Shown here piece after piece: positions 1 to 9,659 of a DNA stretch of 34,726 bases. The translations under genes and the position numbers were made by a program. A model generated the notes under the pieces. The model was not told the DNA's origin and searched no databases. It saw nothing but the letters and a program-made list of their open reading frames with translations. Each line of letters opens with the position of its first letter. Within the stretch, counting starts at the first letter, position 1. The stretch is from Chloroflexota bacterium (GTDB lineage Bacteria > Chloroflexota > Limnocylindria > QHBO01), in assembly GCA_025937875.1 (NCBI GenBank), contig JAICQM010000004.1, positions 1 to 34,726 on the forward strand, read 5' to 3'.

Positions 1-1001
1 AGCCCGTTGGCGCCGTCCGGGACCGTCTGGCGGCAGCCGGGCGCATCGGTGGTAATGACCGCCAGCCCGATCGCCATGGCCTCGAGCGTGCTGCGCGGGA
101 TGCCCTCGCGATACGAGGGCAGCACGAAAACCGATGCGCGTTGGAGCCATGGTCGGACGTCCGGCACTGCTCCCGGCCACTCGACGATGCCGTCGTCGAG
201 ATAGGGCTGGAGTTCCCCGGGGTCGATGGCGCTGGGATTTGGATCGACGTCGCCGACGAGCAGGAACGTTGCTTCCGGGACGCGCTGCTTGGCGATCCGG
301 GCCGCGCGCAGGTACTCACGCACGCCCTTCTCGGCCAGCAGGCGGCCAACCATGATGAACGACGGCCTCGGGTCAGCGGAGCTCGCCGAGAAGGCGTCGA
401 CGTCGACACCCGACCCCGGCACCCAGGCCGCCCTGGCCGGAGCGCAGATCCCGGCGGCCACCACCTCGGCCATGTCATCGGGGTTCTGGAAGATGACGCG
501 CCGGTTGAGCCGAAACGCGATGCGGTACAGGAACGAGGTGACGCGGCGGACGAGGCGCTTCTTGAGCCCGCCCCCGTCACCGGCGTCGGTGAAGGCGTAG
601 CCGAGCCCGCTCACGAGCGCGTACCGCCGCGCGACACCCGCCAGGCTGGCGGCGAAGGTTCCGAAGATCACCGGCTTGATCGTGTTGGTCAGCACCGCGT
701 CCGGTGCCTCGGCGCGCAGGGTACGGGCCAGGCGCACCGTGTCCAGCGCGTCCCGGAAGGGATTCAGGCCGGTGGGGCTGAGCTCGAACGACCGTCCCTC
801 GATGCCGAGCTCCGCGAGCAGCCGCAGGTGCCCATCCGCGAGACGCGGAGCGAATGCCAGGATGTCGGCCCGCTCGCGCAGGTGGCGCAGGAGTGGCAGG
901 CGCAGCCCGGTCAGATACGCCGCGTTGCTGTGGATGACGGCAATGCGCGGGCGCCTGCCCGGGTCTCGGTTGCCGTAGTCGGAACGCGTCGAACGGGTCA
1001 T
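1..1001 (-). CDS. Glycosyltransferase (family 4/GT1-like), C-terminus cut by window edge
   Basis: Minus-strand translation from ATG at 1001: MTRSTRSDYGNRDPGRRPRIAVIHSNAAYLTGLRLPLLRHLRERADILAFAPRL...DAVLTNTIKPVIFGTFAASLAGVARRYALVSGLGYAFTDAG. Open to the window edge, so it is missing from the supplied ORF track. Confidence 0.8.
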   Translation of the reverse strand, partial: MTRSTRSDYGNRDPGRRPRIAVIHSNAAYLTGLRLPLLRHLRERADILAFAPRLADGHLRLLAELGIEGRSFELSPTGLNPFRDALDTVRLARTLRAEAPDAVLTNTIKPVIFGTFAASLAGVARRYALVSGLGYAFTDAGDGGGLKKRLVRRVTSFLYRIAFRLNRRVIFQNPDDMAEVVAAGICAPARAAWVPGSGVDVDAFSASSADPRPSFIMVGRLLAEKGVREYLRAARIAKQRVPEATFLLVGDVDPNPSAIDPGELQPYLDDGIVEWPGAVPDVRPWLQRASVFVLPSYREGIPRSTLEAMAIGLAVITTDAPGCRQTVPDGANG

Positions 1002-1054
1002 GTGGCGGCCAAGGATAACGGCCGGAGCCGTGAAGGTCGCCAAGGCGTGGCCGG

Positions 1055-1060
1055 TATCCT
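1055..1060 (+). promoter_or_regulatory. Candidate -10 element TATCCT, leaderless arrangement
   Basis: 7 nt before the NUDIX ATG at 1068. Confidence 0.45.
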
Positions 1061-1067
1061 TCGACTC

Positions 1068-1664
1068 ATGCCCGCTCGCGATGCATCCGACGCCTACCCG
1101 CTGACGCTGGGACCCGATCCCCGCTTCTGCCCGGCCTGCGGCGAGCCCGTGAGCGCGCGGGCGCTGGAGGAGGACCATCGACCGCGCCTGGTCTGCGCCA
1201 ACGGGCACGTCACGTGGCGCAACCCACGCATCGTCGTCGGCACGCTGCCGGTGCGGGACGGTCGGGTGCACCTGGCCCGCCGCGACATCGAGCCGGGGCG
1301 GGGCCGCTGGAGCTATCCGGGCGGCTTCCTCGAGCTGGGCGAGGCCGCGGCCGAGGGCGCGCGCCGCGAGACGGAGGAGGAGACTCGGCTGCGCGTCCAG
1401 GTGGGAAGGCTCATCGGCGCCTATAGCCGCCCGCAGGCGGGCGTCGTGACGCTGGTCTACGAGGCGGACGTCGTCGGCGGCGAGGTCGCCCCGGGCGCCG
1501 AGACGAGCGAGGTCCGCGCGTTCGGGGCCGACGACATCCCGTGGGACGCGCTGGCCTTCTCGACCACCGAGAGCGCGTTGCGCGACTGGGTGGCTTCGCT
1601 GCCCGGGCGTGGGCCGCGCTTCGAGCCTGAGCTCTACGTGGAGGGCGACCCGCCAGACGGCTAG
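1068..1664 (+). CDS. NUDIX hydrolase with N-terminal zinc-ribbon-like segment
   Basis: Internal start of ORF 141..1664: CPAC...CANGH followed by a Nudix box GGFLELGEAAAEGARRETEEET. Confidence 0.9.
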   Translation: MPARDASDAYPLTLGPDPRFCPACGEPVSARALEEDHRPRLVCANGHVTWRNPRIVVGTLPVRDGRVHLARRDIEPGRGRWSYPGGFLELGEAAAEGARRETEEETRLRVQVGRLIGAYSRPQAGVVTLVYEADVVGGEVAPGAETSEVRAFGADDIPWDALAFSTTESALRDWVASLPGRGPRFEPELYVEGDPPDG

Positions 1665-2125
1665 GCCGCGGGACGCATGACCTCGGGGCGGACCGGGACG
1701 CCGGCGCCAAGGACGACGCCGTAGGCGACGGTCGCCAGCAGCGGGGCCAGCTGGAGTGCCAGCGCGTCCGAGCCGATGAGCGCCCCGACCCCGGTCGCCA
1801 GGAGTGCCCACACCAGCAGTGAGAAGGCAGGGGCGGCGACGTGCATCGTGCGGCGCACGGTGAAGAACCGGCCGAAGAAGTAGGCGAACGACATCCCGAC
1901 CACCGCGCCGGCGGCCTGGACGAGCGCAAAGCCGATCACGAACGCGAGCGCGGAAGTCACCGCCGCCTCCACGACGAGCGTGTTGGCCAGGGGACGCAGC
2001 GGGGCCAGGGCGTCGTCGGCCACCACCGCAGCGGCGATCATCGCCACGGCCAGCCACACGTACGCGGCGGCCAGGCCGGTGACGAATCCGCGGTACGCCA
2101 GTCGGAGCCCGTTGACCTCGGTCAT
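1661..2125 (-). CDS. Small multi-pass membrane protein, unknown function
   Basis: ORF 1661..2176; hydrophobic helices (GLAAAYVWLAVAMIAAAVV, FVIGFALVQAAGAVVGMSFAYFFG). The start at 2125 (MTEVNG) is favoured by a TACGGT box 7 nt upstream. Confidence 0.6.
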   Translation of the reverse strand: MTEVNGLRLAYRGFVTGLAAAYVWLAVAMIAAAVVADDALAPLRPLANTLVVEAAVTSALAFVIGFALVQAAGAVVGMSFAYFFGRFFTVRRTMHVAAPAFSLLVWALLATGVGALIGSDALALQLAPLLATVAYGVVLGAGVPVRPEVMRPAA

Positions 2126-2206
2126 GCCGACCACCGTAGGCCGCGCGCCTGCGGCGGGCATTCGACCGATGGTCATGGCGCGAGCCGTACTCGCGGACGC
2201 GGGAGG

Positions 2207-3472
2207 TCAGGCAGGCCGGTGGAAGACGGCTACCGCGTTCTGGCCCCCGAAGCCGAACCCGTTGACGATCGCGACGTTCACCGCCGCCCGGCGTGCGACG
2301 TTGGGGACGTAATCGAGGTCGCACTCGGGATCCGGGGTCTCCTGGTTGATCGTGGGCGGGACCACGCCGTCGCGAATCGCGAGCACGGCGGCGAGGCCGG
2401 AGAGGGCACCGGCGGCGCCAAGGGTGTGGCCGACCATGCTCTTGTTGGCGCTCACCGCCAGCCGGTCGGCATGGGCGCCGAAGGCGGCCCGGATGGCCCT
2501 GGTCTCGGTGGCGTCGTTGAGCGGGGTCGAGGTCCCGTGGGCCATCACGACCTCGACCTGCTCCATCTCCAGGTGCGCGTCGCGCACCGCGCGCTGCATC
2601 GCGATGGTGGCACCGTAACCGGACGGATCGGGGGCACTGATATGGAACGCGTCCCCGGTCAGCCAGCCGCCGCCGACCTCGGCCAAGATCGTCGCACCGC
2701 GCGCCTCGGCATGCTCGATGGCCTCGATCACGCACACGCCCGCCGCCTCTCCGAATACGAAGCCGTCGCGGCCGGCATCGAAGGGCCGCGACGCACGCTC
2801 CGGTTCGTCATTGCGCTTGCTGAGCGCTCCCATGTTGGCCAGCGCCGCGAAGGCGACGGGCAGGATCGCCGACTCGGTGCCGCCGGTGATCACGACGTCC
2901 ACGTCACCGTGCTCGATCAGCCGCTGCGCCTCGACGAACGCCTGCACCCCGGAAGCACAGGCGGCCACGCTGGTGATGACCGGCCCGCGGATGCCGTTCT
3001 GAATGCTGACCTGGCATGCGGCCATGGAGGGGGAGAGCATCGGGACCATGAACGGGCTGACCCGCTTGCCGCCCTGCGACAGGAACACCTGCTCGCCGAG
3101 CGCGACGTCGCCGATGCCACCGCCACCGGTGTTGATGACGACCGCCACGTCGTCGCGGTTGTGGTCCCCGATCTGGAGGCCCGAGGCGTCGATCGCCTGC
3201 CGTGCCGCCGCCACGGCCAGCTGGCTGAAGCGGCTCATGCGCCGTGCGGCCTTGAAGTCGATCCAGTCGCGCGGATCGAAGCCCTTGACTTCCGCCGCGA
3301 TCTGGACCTCCTCGGCCGCCGGGTCGTACTGGGTGATGCGGCCGACGCCGCTGACGCCGGCGGTCAGGTTCGCCCAGAACGTCTCGACGTCGTTGCCGAT
3401 GGGGGTCATGGCTCCCATGCCGGTCACCACCGCGCGGCGGGTGGGATCACGCGGCGGTGGGGTGCGCACCAT
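2207..3472 (-). CDS. fabF: Beta-ketoacyl-ACP synthase II (KAS II), copy 1
   Basis: RRAVVTGMGAMTPIGNDVETFW...VAACASG...AHGTSTPLND...KSMVGHTLGAAGA; complete Cys-His-His set. Confidence 0.93.
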   Translation of the reverse strand: MVRTPPPRDPTRRAVVTGMGAMTPIGNDVETFWANLTAGVSGVGRITQYDPAAEEVQIAAEVKGFDPRDWIDFKAARRMSRFSQLAVAAARQAIDASGLQIGDHNRDDVAVVINTGGGGIGDVALGEQVFLSQGGKRVSPFMVPMLSPSMAACQVSIQNGIRGPVITSVAACASGVQAFVEAQRLIEHGDVDVVITGGTESAILPVAFAALANMGALSKRNDEPERASRPFDAGRDGFVFGEAAGVCVIEAIEHAEARGATILAEVGGGWLTGDAFHISAPDPSGYGATIAMQRAVRDAHLEMEQVEVVMAHGTSTPLNDATETRAIRAAFGAHADRLAVSANKSMVGHTLGAAGALSGLAAVLAIRDGVVPPTINQETPDPECDLDYVPNVARRAAVNVAIVNGFGFGGQNAVAVFHRPA

Positions 3473-3480
3473 CGAGCCGG

Positions 3481-4761
3481 TCAGTCCTCGAAGCGGCGGA
3501 TGATGACCGTCGAGTTGTGCCCGCCGAGGCCCATCGAGTTGGAGAGGGCGACGCGCACCTCGGCGGCGCGCGCCTCGTTGGGCACGTAGTCGAGCGTCAG
3601 CTCCGGATCGGGGTGGCGGAGGTTGATGGTCGGCGGGATGCAGCCGGTGGCCACCACCTTCACGCACACGAAGGCCTCGATCGCGCCGGCGGCGCCCATC
3701 GCGTGGCCGGTCATCGACTTGGTGCTCGACACCGCCAGCCGGGCCGCATGCTCGCCGAAGACCTCGGTGATCGCCATCGTCTCGTATCGGTCGTTGAGCG
3801 GCGTCGATGTTCCGTGAGCATTGATGTAATCGACCTCCTCGGGACCGATGCCCGCGCGCGCGAGGGCGGCCCGCATCGCGCGCTGGTTGCCCTCGCCGCG
3901 CTCAGACGGCGCCGCCATATGGAACGCATCGGCCGAGGAGCCGTAGCCGATGACCTCGGCGATCGGTGTCGCGCCACGCGCCCGCGCATGCTCGAGCTCC
4001 TCGAGGACGAGGACGGCCGATCCCTCGGCCACCACGAACCCGTTGCGGGTGGCGTCGAACGGCCGCGACGCGATGGCCGGGTTGTACTCGCCGGTGTCGG
4101 GATCGATGGGTGAGCCCAGGGCGCGCATCTGCTGGAAGCCCGCGAAGGCGAGCGGGACGATGACCGCCTCGGTCCCGGCCCCGAGCATGATGTCGGCCTG
4201 GCCGCGAACCACCGCCTCCATCGCCTCGCCGATGGCGTGGCCGCCGGTGGCGCACGCGGAGACGACAGCCATGTTCGGGCCGCGGATGCGGTACTGGATG
4301 GCGACCATCCCCGACGCGGCGTCGGGGATCATGTGCGGCAGGAGGAACGGCGAAATGCGGCCCGGCCCGCGCTCGTTGAGGGTCTGGATGCCGTCGCTGA
4401 TCATCCCGATCCCGCCGATGCCGGTCCCGAACACCATCCCGAACCGGTCGGCATCGACGTCGCCGGTGACGTGGCCGTCGTCGCCGAGCAGGCCGGCGTC
4501 GCGGAGCGCCTCGCCGGTGGCGGCGACCGCGAAGTGCGTGTTGCGATCGTGGCGGCGCGCGTCCGGGCCGTCCATGTACTGGCGCGCGTCGAAGTCCTTC
4601 ACCTCGCCGGCAACGTGAATGTCGTAGGCGGAGGCGTCGAACAGCGTCACGTCGGCGATGCCGCTCTTCCCGGCGACCAGTGATTCCCACGACGCCTCGG
4701 CACCGATGCCCACCGGCGAGACGATCCCGAGGCCCGTGACGACGGCGCGCCGGGCCGTCAT
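3481..4761 (-). CDS. fabF: Beta-ketoacyl-ACP synthase II (KAS II), copy 2
   Basis: RRAVVTGLGIVSPVGIGAEASW...VSACATGGHA...AHGTSTPLND...KSMTGHAMGAAGA; complete Cys-His-His set. ATGA overlap with fabD. Confidence 0.93.
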   Translation of the reverse strand: MTARRAVVTGLGIVSPVGIGAEASWESLVAGKSGIADVTLFDASAYDIHVAGEVKDFDARQYMDGPDARRHDRNTHFAVAATGEALRDAGLLGDDGHVTGDVDADRFGMVFGTGIGGIGMISDGIQTLNERGPGRISPFLLPHMIPDAASGMVAIQYRIRGPNMAVVSACATGGHAIGEAMEAVVRGQADIMLGAGTEAVIVPLAFAGFQQMRALGSPIDPDTGEYNPAIASRPFDATRNGFVVAEGSAVLVLEELEHARARGATPIAEVIGYGSSADAFHMAAPSERGEGNQRAMRAALARAGIGPEEVDYINAHGTSTPLNDRYETMAITEVFGEHAARLAVSSTKSMTGHAMGAAGAIEAFVCVKVVATGCIPPTINLRHPDPELTLDYVPNEARAAEVRVALSNSMGLGGHNSTVIIRRFED

Positions 4762-5768
4762 GCGGATGCGCCGTCGGGGTCGGGGTTCCCGGGGAGCCAC
4801 AGGCGGGCGAGGCCGCCGGGCGCGTCCACGGGATGAGTCCACACCTCTGGGCTGATGCGCCGGATGAGCCCCGACAGCACGCGGCCGGGACCGATCTCGA
4901 CGAAGTCGGTCACCCCGTCGGCCACCATGCGCCGCACCGAGGCGGTCCACTGCACGCCGTGGACGAGGTGATCGGTGAGCTCGGTGCGCAGCCCGTCGGC
5001 GGTGCTGATCAGGGTGGCGTGCACGTTGCCCAGCATCGGGACCTGCGGGTCGGTGAACGGGATGCGGGCCAGGATGCGGCCGAACTCGTCGCGTGCGCGC
5101 CGCATGAGCGGCGAGTGGGAGGCGACGCTGACGGTCAGGCGCACCGCCTTGCGGGCGCCGACGGTCTTCGAGAGCTCGAGCGCGAAGGCGAGGGCGGGAA
5201 TCACGCCCGAGAGGACGATCTGCCCCGGCGCGTTCGTGTTGGCGACGCTGATCTCGCCGTGCGCCCGTGCGGCATCGACCACCTCGTGCACCTGGCTGTC
5301 GGTCAGCCCGATGACGGCGCCCATCCCACCGGCGATCCCACGCTCCTGCATGATCCGGCCGCGTTCGCGCACGAGGTGGATGGCGGTCTCGAAGTCGATC
5401 GCCCCGGCGGCAACGGCGGCGGCGTACTGGCCGGCAGAGTGACCGGCCAGCAGGCGCGGCTCCAGGAGGACGCCGGCACGCTCGGCCTGGTCGCGCATGG
5501 CCTCGAGGTAGGCAACGCTGGTGGCCAGGATCGCCGGCTGGGCATTGATCGTCTCGTCGAGCTCGTCGGCCGGACCCTCGAGGATCAGCCGCGAGATCGG
5601 AAAGCCCAGCGCCGCATCCGCCCGCTCGAGGACGCGCGCCGCCGCCGGCGACGTGGCCACCAGCTCGGCGCCCATGCCGACGTACTGACTGCCCTGGCCG
5701 GGAAAGACAAAGGCGTGGGAGCGCGGGGCCGCCTCGGCGGCCACGGTGGAATCGGTTCGGTGCGTCAT
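4758..5768 (-). CDS. fabD: Malonyl-CoA:ACP transacylase
   Basis: FVFPGQGSQYVGMG...GHSAGQYAA...SVASHSPLM; acyltransferase domain motifs. Confidence 0.92.
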   Translation of the reverse strand: MTHRTDSTVAAEAAPRSHAFVFPGQGSQYVGMGAELVATSPAAARVLERADAALGFPISRLILEGPADELDETINAQPAILATSVAYLEAMRDQAERAGVLLEPRLLAGHSAGQYAAAVAAGAIDFETAIHLVRERGRIMQERGIAGGMGAVIGLTDSQVHEVVDAARAHGEISVANTNAPGQIVLSGVIPALAFALELSKTVGARKAVRLTVSVASHSPLMRRARDEFGRILARIPFTDPQVPMLGNVHATLISTADGLRTELTDHLVHGVQWTASVRRMVADGVTDFVEIGPGRVLSGLIRRISPEVWTHPVDAPGGLARLWLPGNPDPDGASA

Positions 5769-5838
5769 CGGTGCGATCGTGCGGTGCTGGCCGAGTATAT
5801 CGGGCGCGTGCGAGCACGTCCCGTGCCGGATAGGTCGC

Positions 5839-7230
5839 TCAGCGGGCGATCACGAAGCGGCCCACCACGTCGGCCAGCACCGGCAGGCCGAACGCGAGGG
5901 CGCTGGCCGGTACCCGCTCGTCGTGGGCGTGGAACAGTGACAGGAACGGCGTGTCCGGATCCAGCAGCAGCGGCGCGAAACCATAGGTCGGGATGCCCAG
6001 CAGGGCGAGCGCCTTGGCGTCGGTGCCGGGGGTGATCATCATCGGCAGTGGCGTGCCCTCCGGATCGGCGCGCCGCAGGGCGGCGTGCATGAGGTCCACG
6101 ATCGGCGCGTCGGCGGGGGCCTCGACCGGAGGCATCGCCATCACCGCGCTCAGGGTCACCTCGTCGCCGGCGATCGCCTGGAGCTGGGCCAGGAACGCGT
6201 CCTGGTCCGTATCGGGGAGCGTCCGCACGTCGATCTCGCCGTCGCCCGACCCGGGGATGACGTTCATCTTCTTCCCGGAACGCAGGATGGTGGGCGTCAC
6301 GGTGTCGCGCAGCATGGCGTCGAGAGAGCGGCGCATGACGGGATCCGGCAGGCCGGCGTCGAGGATCGCGGCGAGCTCGTCCTCAGCCCCGCGCGCGACC
6401 GCATCGGCCACGGCGTCCATACCCATGCCACGCAGGAACGCCTCCACGACCGGCGTCAGGCGCATCGGCTGTCGTGCCTCGGCCAGGCGCGTCACCGCGC
6501 GAGCAAGCTTGACGGTCGGGTTGTCGGCGTGCGGCATGCTTCCGTGCCCGGGCGTTCCGCTGGCCGTGATCCGCGTCCACAGGATGCCCTTCTCAGCCAC
6601 CTGGATCGCGTAGAAGCGCCGCCCGCCCAGGTGGATCGGGTAGCCGCCGACCTCGTTGAGGGCTGCCGCCGCTGGCCGTCCGGCGCCGTCGGCGAACAGG
6701 TCGGGGCGGGTGCGGACCCAGTGCAGTGCCCCGAACTCGCCGCCCGCCTCCTCGTCGGCGACCGCGGCCAGGATGACGTCTCGCCGCCGCTCCGCACCGG
6801 ACCGATGGAGCGCCAGCAGCACGCCCAGCTCCATGGCCAGCATGTCCTTCATGTCGATCGCGCCGCGGCCCCAGATGACGCCGTCCACCAGTTCGCCCCC
6901 GAACGGGTCGTGGGTCCATGATTCGGCGTCGACCGGGACGACGTCCACGTGAGAGAGGAGCACCAGCGGTGGCTCCGGGTCCGCGACCGTGGCCGGCAAA
7001 CGCGCGAAGCAGCTGCCCCGACCCGGCGCCGCCTCGATCACCTCGGCTGCGATCCCGGCCGCGGTGAGCTCCTCGGCGCAGTGCGTGGCGACCGCCGTCT
7101 CGCCGCCCCGCGGATCGCGGCCGGCGGCCACGTCCACCCCGCCGTCGGGCGGGTTGACGCTCGGGATGCGGATCAGGTCGCGCAGGCGCTCGACGCAGGC
7201 CTCGACGTCGGCGGGCGAGATGGGGATCAT
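5839..7230 (-). CDS. M20/M25/M40 family metallopeptidase
   Basis: LLSHVDVVP, WGRGAIDMKDM, DEEAGGEFGA, GHGSMPHADNPT; ATG at 7230 within ORF 5839..7920. Confidence 0.9.
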   Translation of the reverse strand: MIPISPADVEACVERLRDLIRIPSVNPPDGGVDVAAGRDPRGGETAVATHCAEELTAAGIAAEVIEAAPGRGSCFARLPATVADPEPPLVLLSHVDVVPVDAESWTHDPFGGELVDGVIWGRGAIDMKDMLAMELGVLLALHRSGAERRRDVILAAVADEEAGGEFGALHWVRTRPDLFADGAGRPAAAALNEVGGYPIHLGGRRFYAIQVAEKGILWTRITASGTPGHGSMPHADNPTVKLARAVTRLAEARQPMRLTPVVEAFLRGMGMDAVADAVARGAEDELAAILDAGLPDPVMRRSLDAMLRDTVTPTILRSGKKMNVIPGSGDGEIDVRTLPDTDQDAFLAQLQAIAGDEVTLSAVMAMPPVEAPADAPIVDLMHAALRRADPEGTPLPMMITPGTDAKALALLGIPTYGFAPLLLDPDTPFLSLFHAHDERVPASALAFGLPVLADVVGRFVIAR

Positions 7231-8144
7231 GTGTCGCCGAGGATACGGCCGCTCCTGCCGGCCGCGCTCCGCGCGTGAGCGAGGCGGGCCAGCGGCCACT
7301 CCAGGGCGAGCATGACCAGCGACACGAGCAGCAGCACCGGCTGCGAGGTTGCCAGCCCCAGCCAGAACAGCGCCGCCAGGAACACGAGGTGGATCGCGAG
7401 GCGCGTGCCGAAGGCCGCGTGGAGGTCGATCATCGCCGCCCGCTCCCCGTTGCCGGCTGGGCGGTCGGGGCCCCAGATCCCGTACGCTCCCAGTGCGCAG
7501 AACGCGCCCAGCGTCACGAGGAACATGCCCAGCCCGCCGCCCGGGGCCGGATCGACCACCGGCAGCAGCAGGCTGAAGGGGACCAACCCCAGCAGGAGGA
7601 TGAGGAAGGCGGGGCCGGGGACGGCGAGCTGCAGCCATTCCAGGACCGGACGGTGGCGCGATGCGTCGCGCAGCCATCGGCTCAACAGGCTGAAGCCCAG
7701 GGTCACGAACAGCCACGCGTAGAAGTTGCCGGCGGGAACCCCAAACCAGCCCTGGTCGAAGCCGATCTCGCGCCACGTCCACAGGCCCATCCGGATGGCC
7801 ACCGCGTCGAAGGCCAGGTCGAGCATGATCGCCAGCACGCTGTCGACGAACGGCGCGTACCGGCGGCGGACGCCGAGCGCGTCGGTGATGCGCATGGCGC
7901 CCGCGATGATGAGCGCCCACGACAGGCCGATGACGATCGGTGCCCGGTCGAGGACCAGCACCCAGTCAGCGCTGTAGTGGTACGTCTCGAAGATGAGCTG
8001 GTCGCCCTCCTCGAGCAGGATCCCGAACGTGGCGGCACTGATGAGCTCAAGGAACGGCAGCCGGCCGCGGCGCAGCGCGAGCCAGGCGGCGGCAATGAAG
8101 AAGACCACCACGCCGGTCTCCAGGACGAGGTAGAACGGATTCAT
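7227..8144 (-). CDS. Carotenoid biosynthesis protein-like membrane protein (DUF422/CruF-like)
   Basis: Multi-pass protein with LDLAFDAVAIRMGLWTWREIGFDQGWFGVPAGNFYAWLFV, resembling the carotenoid biosynthesis family signature. Overlaps the M20 peptidase start by 4 nt. Confidence 0.7.
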   Translation of the reverse strand: MNPFYLVLETGVVVFFIAAAWLALRRGRLPFLELISAATFGILLEEGDQLIFETYHYSADWVLVLDRAPIVIGLSWALIIAGAMRITDALGVRRRYAPFVDSVLAIMLDLAFDAVAIRMGLWTWREIGFDQGWFGVPAGNFYAWLFVTLGFSLLSRWLRDASRHRPVLEWLQLAVPGPAFLILLLGLVPFSLLLPVVDPAPGGGLGMFLVTLGAFCALGAYGIWGPDRPAGNGERAAMIDLHAAFGTRLAIHLVFLAALFWLGLATSQPVLLLVSLVMLALEWPLARLAHARSAAGRSGRILGDT

Positions 8145-8152
8145 GTCCCGCG

Positions 8153-8203
8153 ATGGTAGCAAGTTTCCCGATTTGGAGCTCGAAGGGCGGCGAGCGCTAG
8201 AAT
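8153..8203. promoter_or_regulatory. Back-to-back candidate promoters: TACCAT (minus, 8158-8153) and TAGAAT (plus, 8198-8203)
   Basis: Boxes lie 8 nt and 7 nt from the start codons at 8144(-) and 8211(+), with no Shine-Dalgarno. Confidence 0.5.
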
Positions 8204-8210
8204 CCAGTTC

Positions 8211-9659
8211 ATGACCACCCAGGTCCGCGCGCCGACCGTTCCCATCTATCTGGCAGGCGAGTTCGTCGAGGCCGGTACGCCGCTCGAGGTCCGCAATCCG
8301 GCGACCGGAGACGTGGTGGCCACCACGTTCCAGGCCGGTCCGACCGAGCTGGAGCGGGCGACGACCGCCGCGGTGGCGGGATTCCAAGAGACGAGGCGCC
8401 TGGCGAGCTTCGAGCGCCGCGATGCGCTGGCCCATGTGGCGGCCAGCATCGAGCGCGACGCCGACGAGCTGGCCACGCTGTTGAGCCAGGAGTCGGGCAA
8501 GCCGATCAAGGACGCGCGGGGCGAGGTGGCGCGCGGCGCGCTGACGTTCCGCATCGCGGCCGAAGAGGCGACGCGGATCACCGGGGAGTGGCTTCCCCTC
8601 GACCAGGCCGCCGCCAACCGGGGGCGCCACGGCATCGTGCGGCGTTACCCGATCGGACCGGTCGCCGGGATCAGCCCCTTCAACTTCCCGCTCAACCTGG
8701 CGGCGCACAAGGTGGCGCCGGCGATCGCCGCGGGGTGCAGCATCGTCCTCAAGCCGCCGTCGAAGGACCCGCTGGTCATGCTGCGCGTGGCGGGTTATCT
8801 CGCCGAGACGGACCTCCCTGCCGGTGCCGTCAGCATCCTGCCGATGGAACGGCCCACCGGTGACCGGATGGTGGCCGACGACCGGTTCAAGCTGCTCAGC
8901 TTCACCGGATCGCCATCGGTGGGGTGGAAGATGAAGGCCGAGGCCGGCAGGAAGAAGGTCGTCCTCGAGCTCGGCGGGAACGCCGGCGCCATCGTCGACG
9001 AGACCGCTGACCTCGACTGGGCGGTTGAGCGGCTCGTGTACGGCGCCTTCGCATATGCCGGCCAGGTGTGCATCAGCGTGCAGCGCATCTACGTCGTGGC
9101 ATCGGTCTACGAGGAGTTCCAGCGTCGCTTCACCGAACGCGTGGCCCGGGTGAGGGTCGGCGACCCGCTCGATCCGGCGACGGACCTGGGACCGATGGTC
9201 GACGAGCAGGCGGTCGAGCGCACCCACGGCTGGGTGACCGATGCCCTGGCGGACGGCGCCCGCGCCATCGTCCAGGGCGAACCGGACGGGCGCTGGTACG
9301 GCCCCACGGTCCTGGTCGACGTGCCGCGCGACGCGATGATCTGCTCGGAGGAAGCCTTCGCGCCGGTCGTCAACCTCTTTCCCGTCGACACGTTCGAGGA
9401 GGCGCTCACCGCCATCAACGACTCGCGCTTCGGCCTCCAGTGCGGGGTCTTCACCACCTCGCTCGATCGAACGCTGCTGGCGCACGACGAGCTCGAGGTG
9501 GGCGGCGTGATCGTCAACGACATTCCGACCTGGCGCACCGATGCCATGCCGTACGGCGGCGTCAAGGACTCCGGCCTCGGGCGTGAGGGGCTGCGCTGGA
9601 GCATCGAGGACATGACCGAGCCGCGCCTGCTGGCATTCGGCCGCACGCCCGCGCCGTGA
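8211..9659 (+). CDS. NAD(P)-dependent aldehyde dehydrogenase
   Basis: NPATGDVVATTF...ISPFNFPLNLAAHKVAPAIAAGCSIVLKPPSKDP...FTGSPSVGW...LELGGNAG...GQVCISVQR (catalytic Cys). Confidence 0.93.
   Translation: MTTQVRAPTVPIYLAGEFVEAGTPLEVRNPATGDVVATTFQAGPTELERATTAAVAGFQETRRLASFERRDALAHVAASIERDADELATLLSQESGKPIKDARGEVARGALTFRIAAEEATRITGEWLPLDQAAANRGRHGIVRRYPIGPVAGISPFNFPLNLAAHKVAPAIAAGCSIVLKPPSKDPLVMLRVAGYLAETDLPAGAVSILPMERPTGDRMVADDRFKLLSFTGSPSVGWKMKAEAGRKKVVLELGGNAGAIVDETADLDWAVERLVYGAFAYAGQVCISVQRIYVVASVYEEFQRRFTERVARVRVGDPLDPATDLGPMVDEQAVERTHGWVTDALADGARAIVQGEPDGRWYGPTVLVDVPRDAMICSEEAFAPVVNLFPVDTFEEALTAINDSRFGLQCGVFTTSLDRTLLAHDELEVGGVIVNDIPTWRTDAMPYGGVKDSGLGREGLRWSIEDMTEPRLLAFGRTPAP

Noticed and set aside
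1841-3589. 582-aa plus-strand ORF antisense to fabF
   Set aside because: No recognisable motifs; the opposite strand encodes an intact KAS II.
2207-4761. KS-alpha/KS-beta (chain-length factor) pair of an aromatic polyketide or aryl-polyene cluster
   Set aside because: Both proteins retain the catalytic Cys, and no ACP, ketoreductase or cyclase is nearby.
3481-5817. Apparent 778-aa protein spanning fabD and fabF
   Set aside because: Its first part is out-of-frame fabD; the true genes overlap by 4 nt with separate starts.
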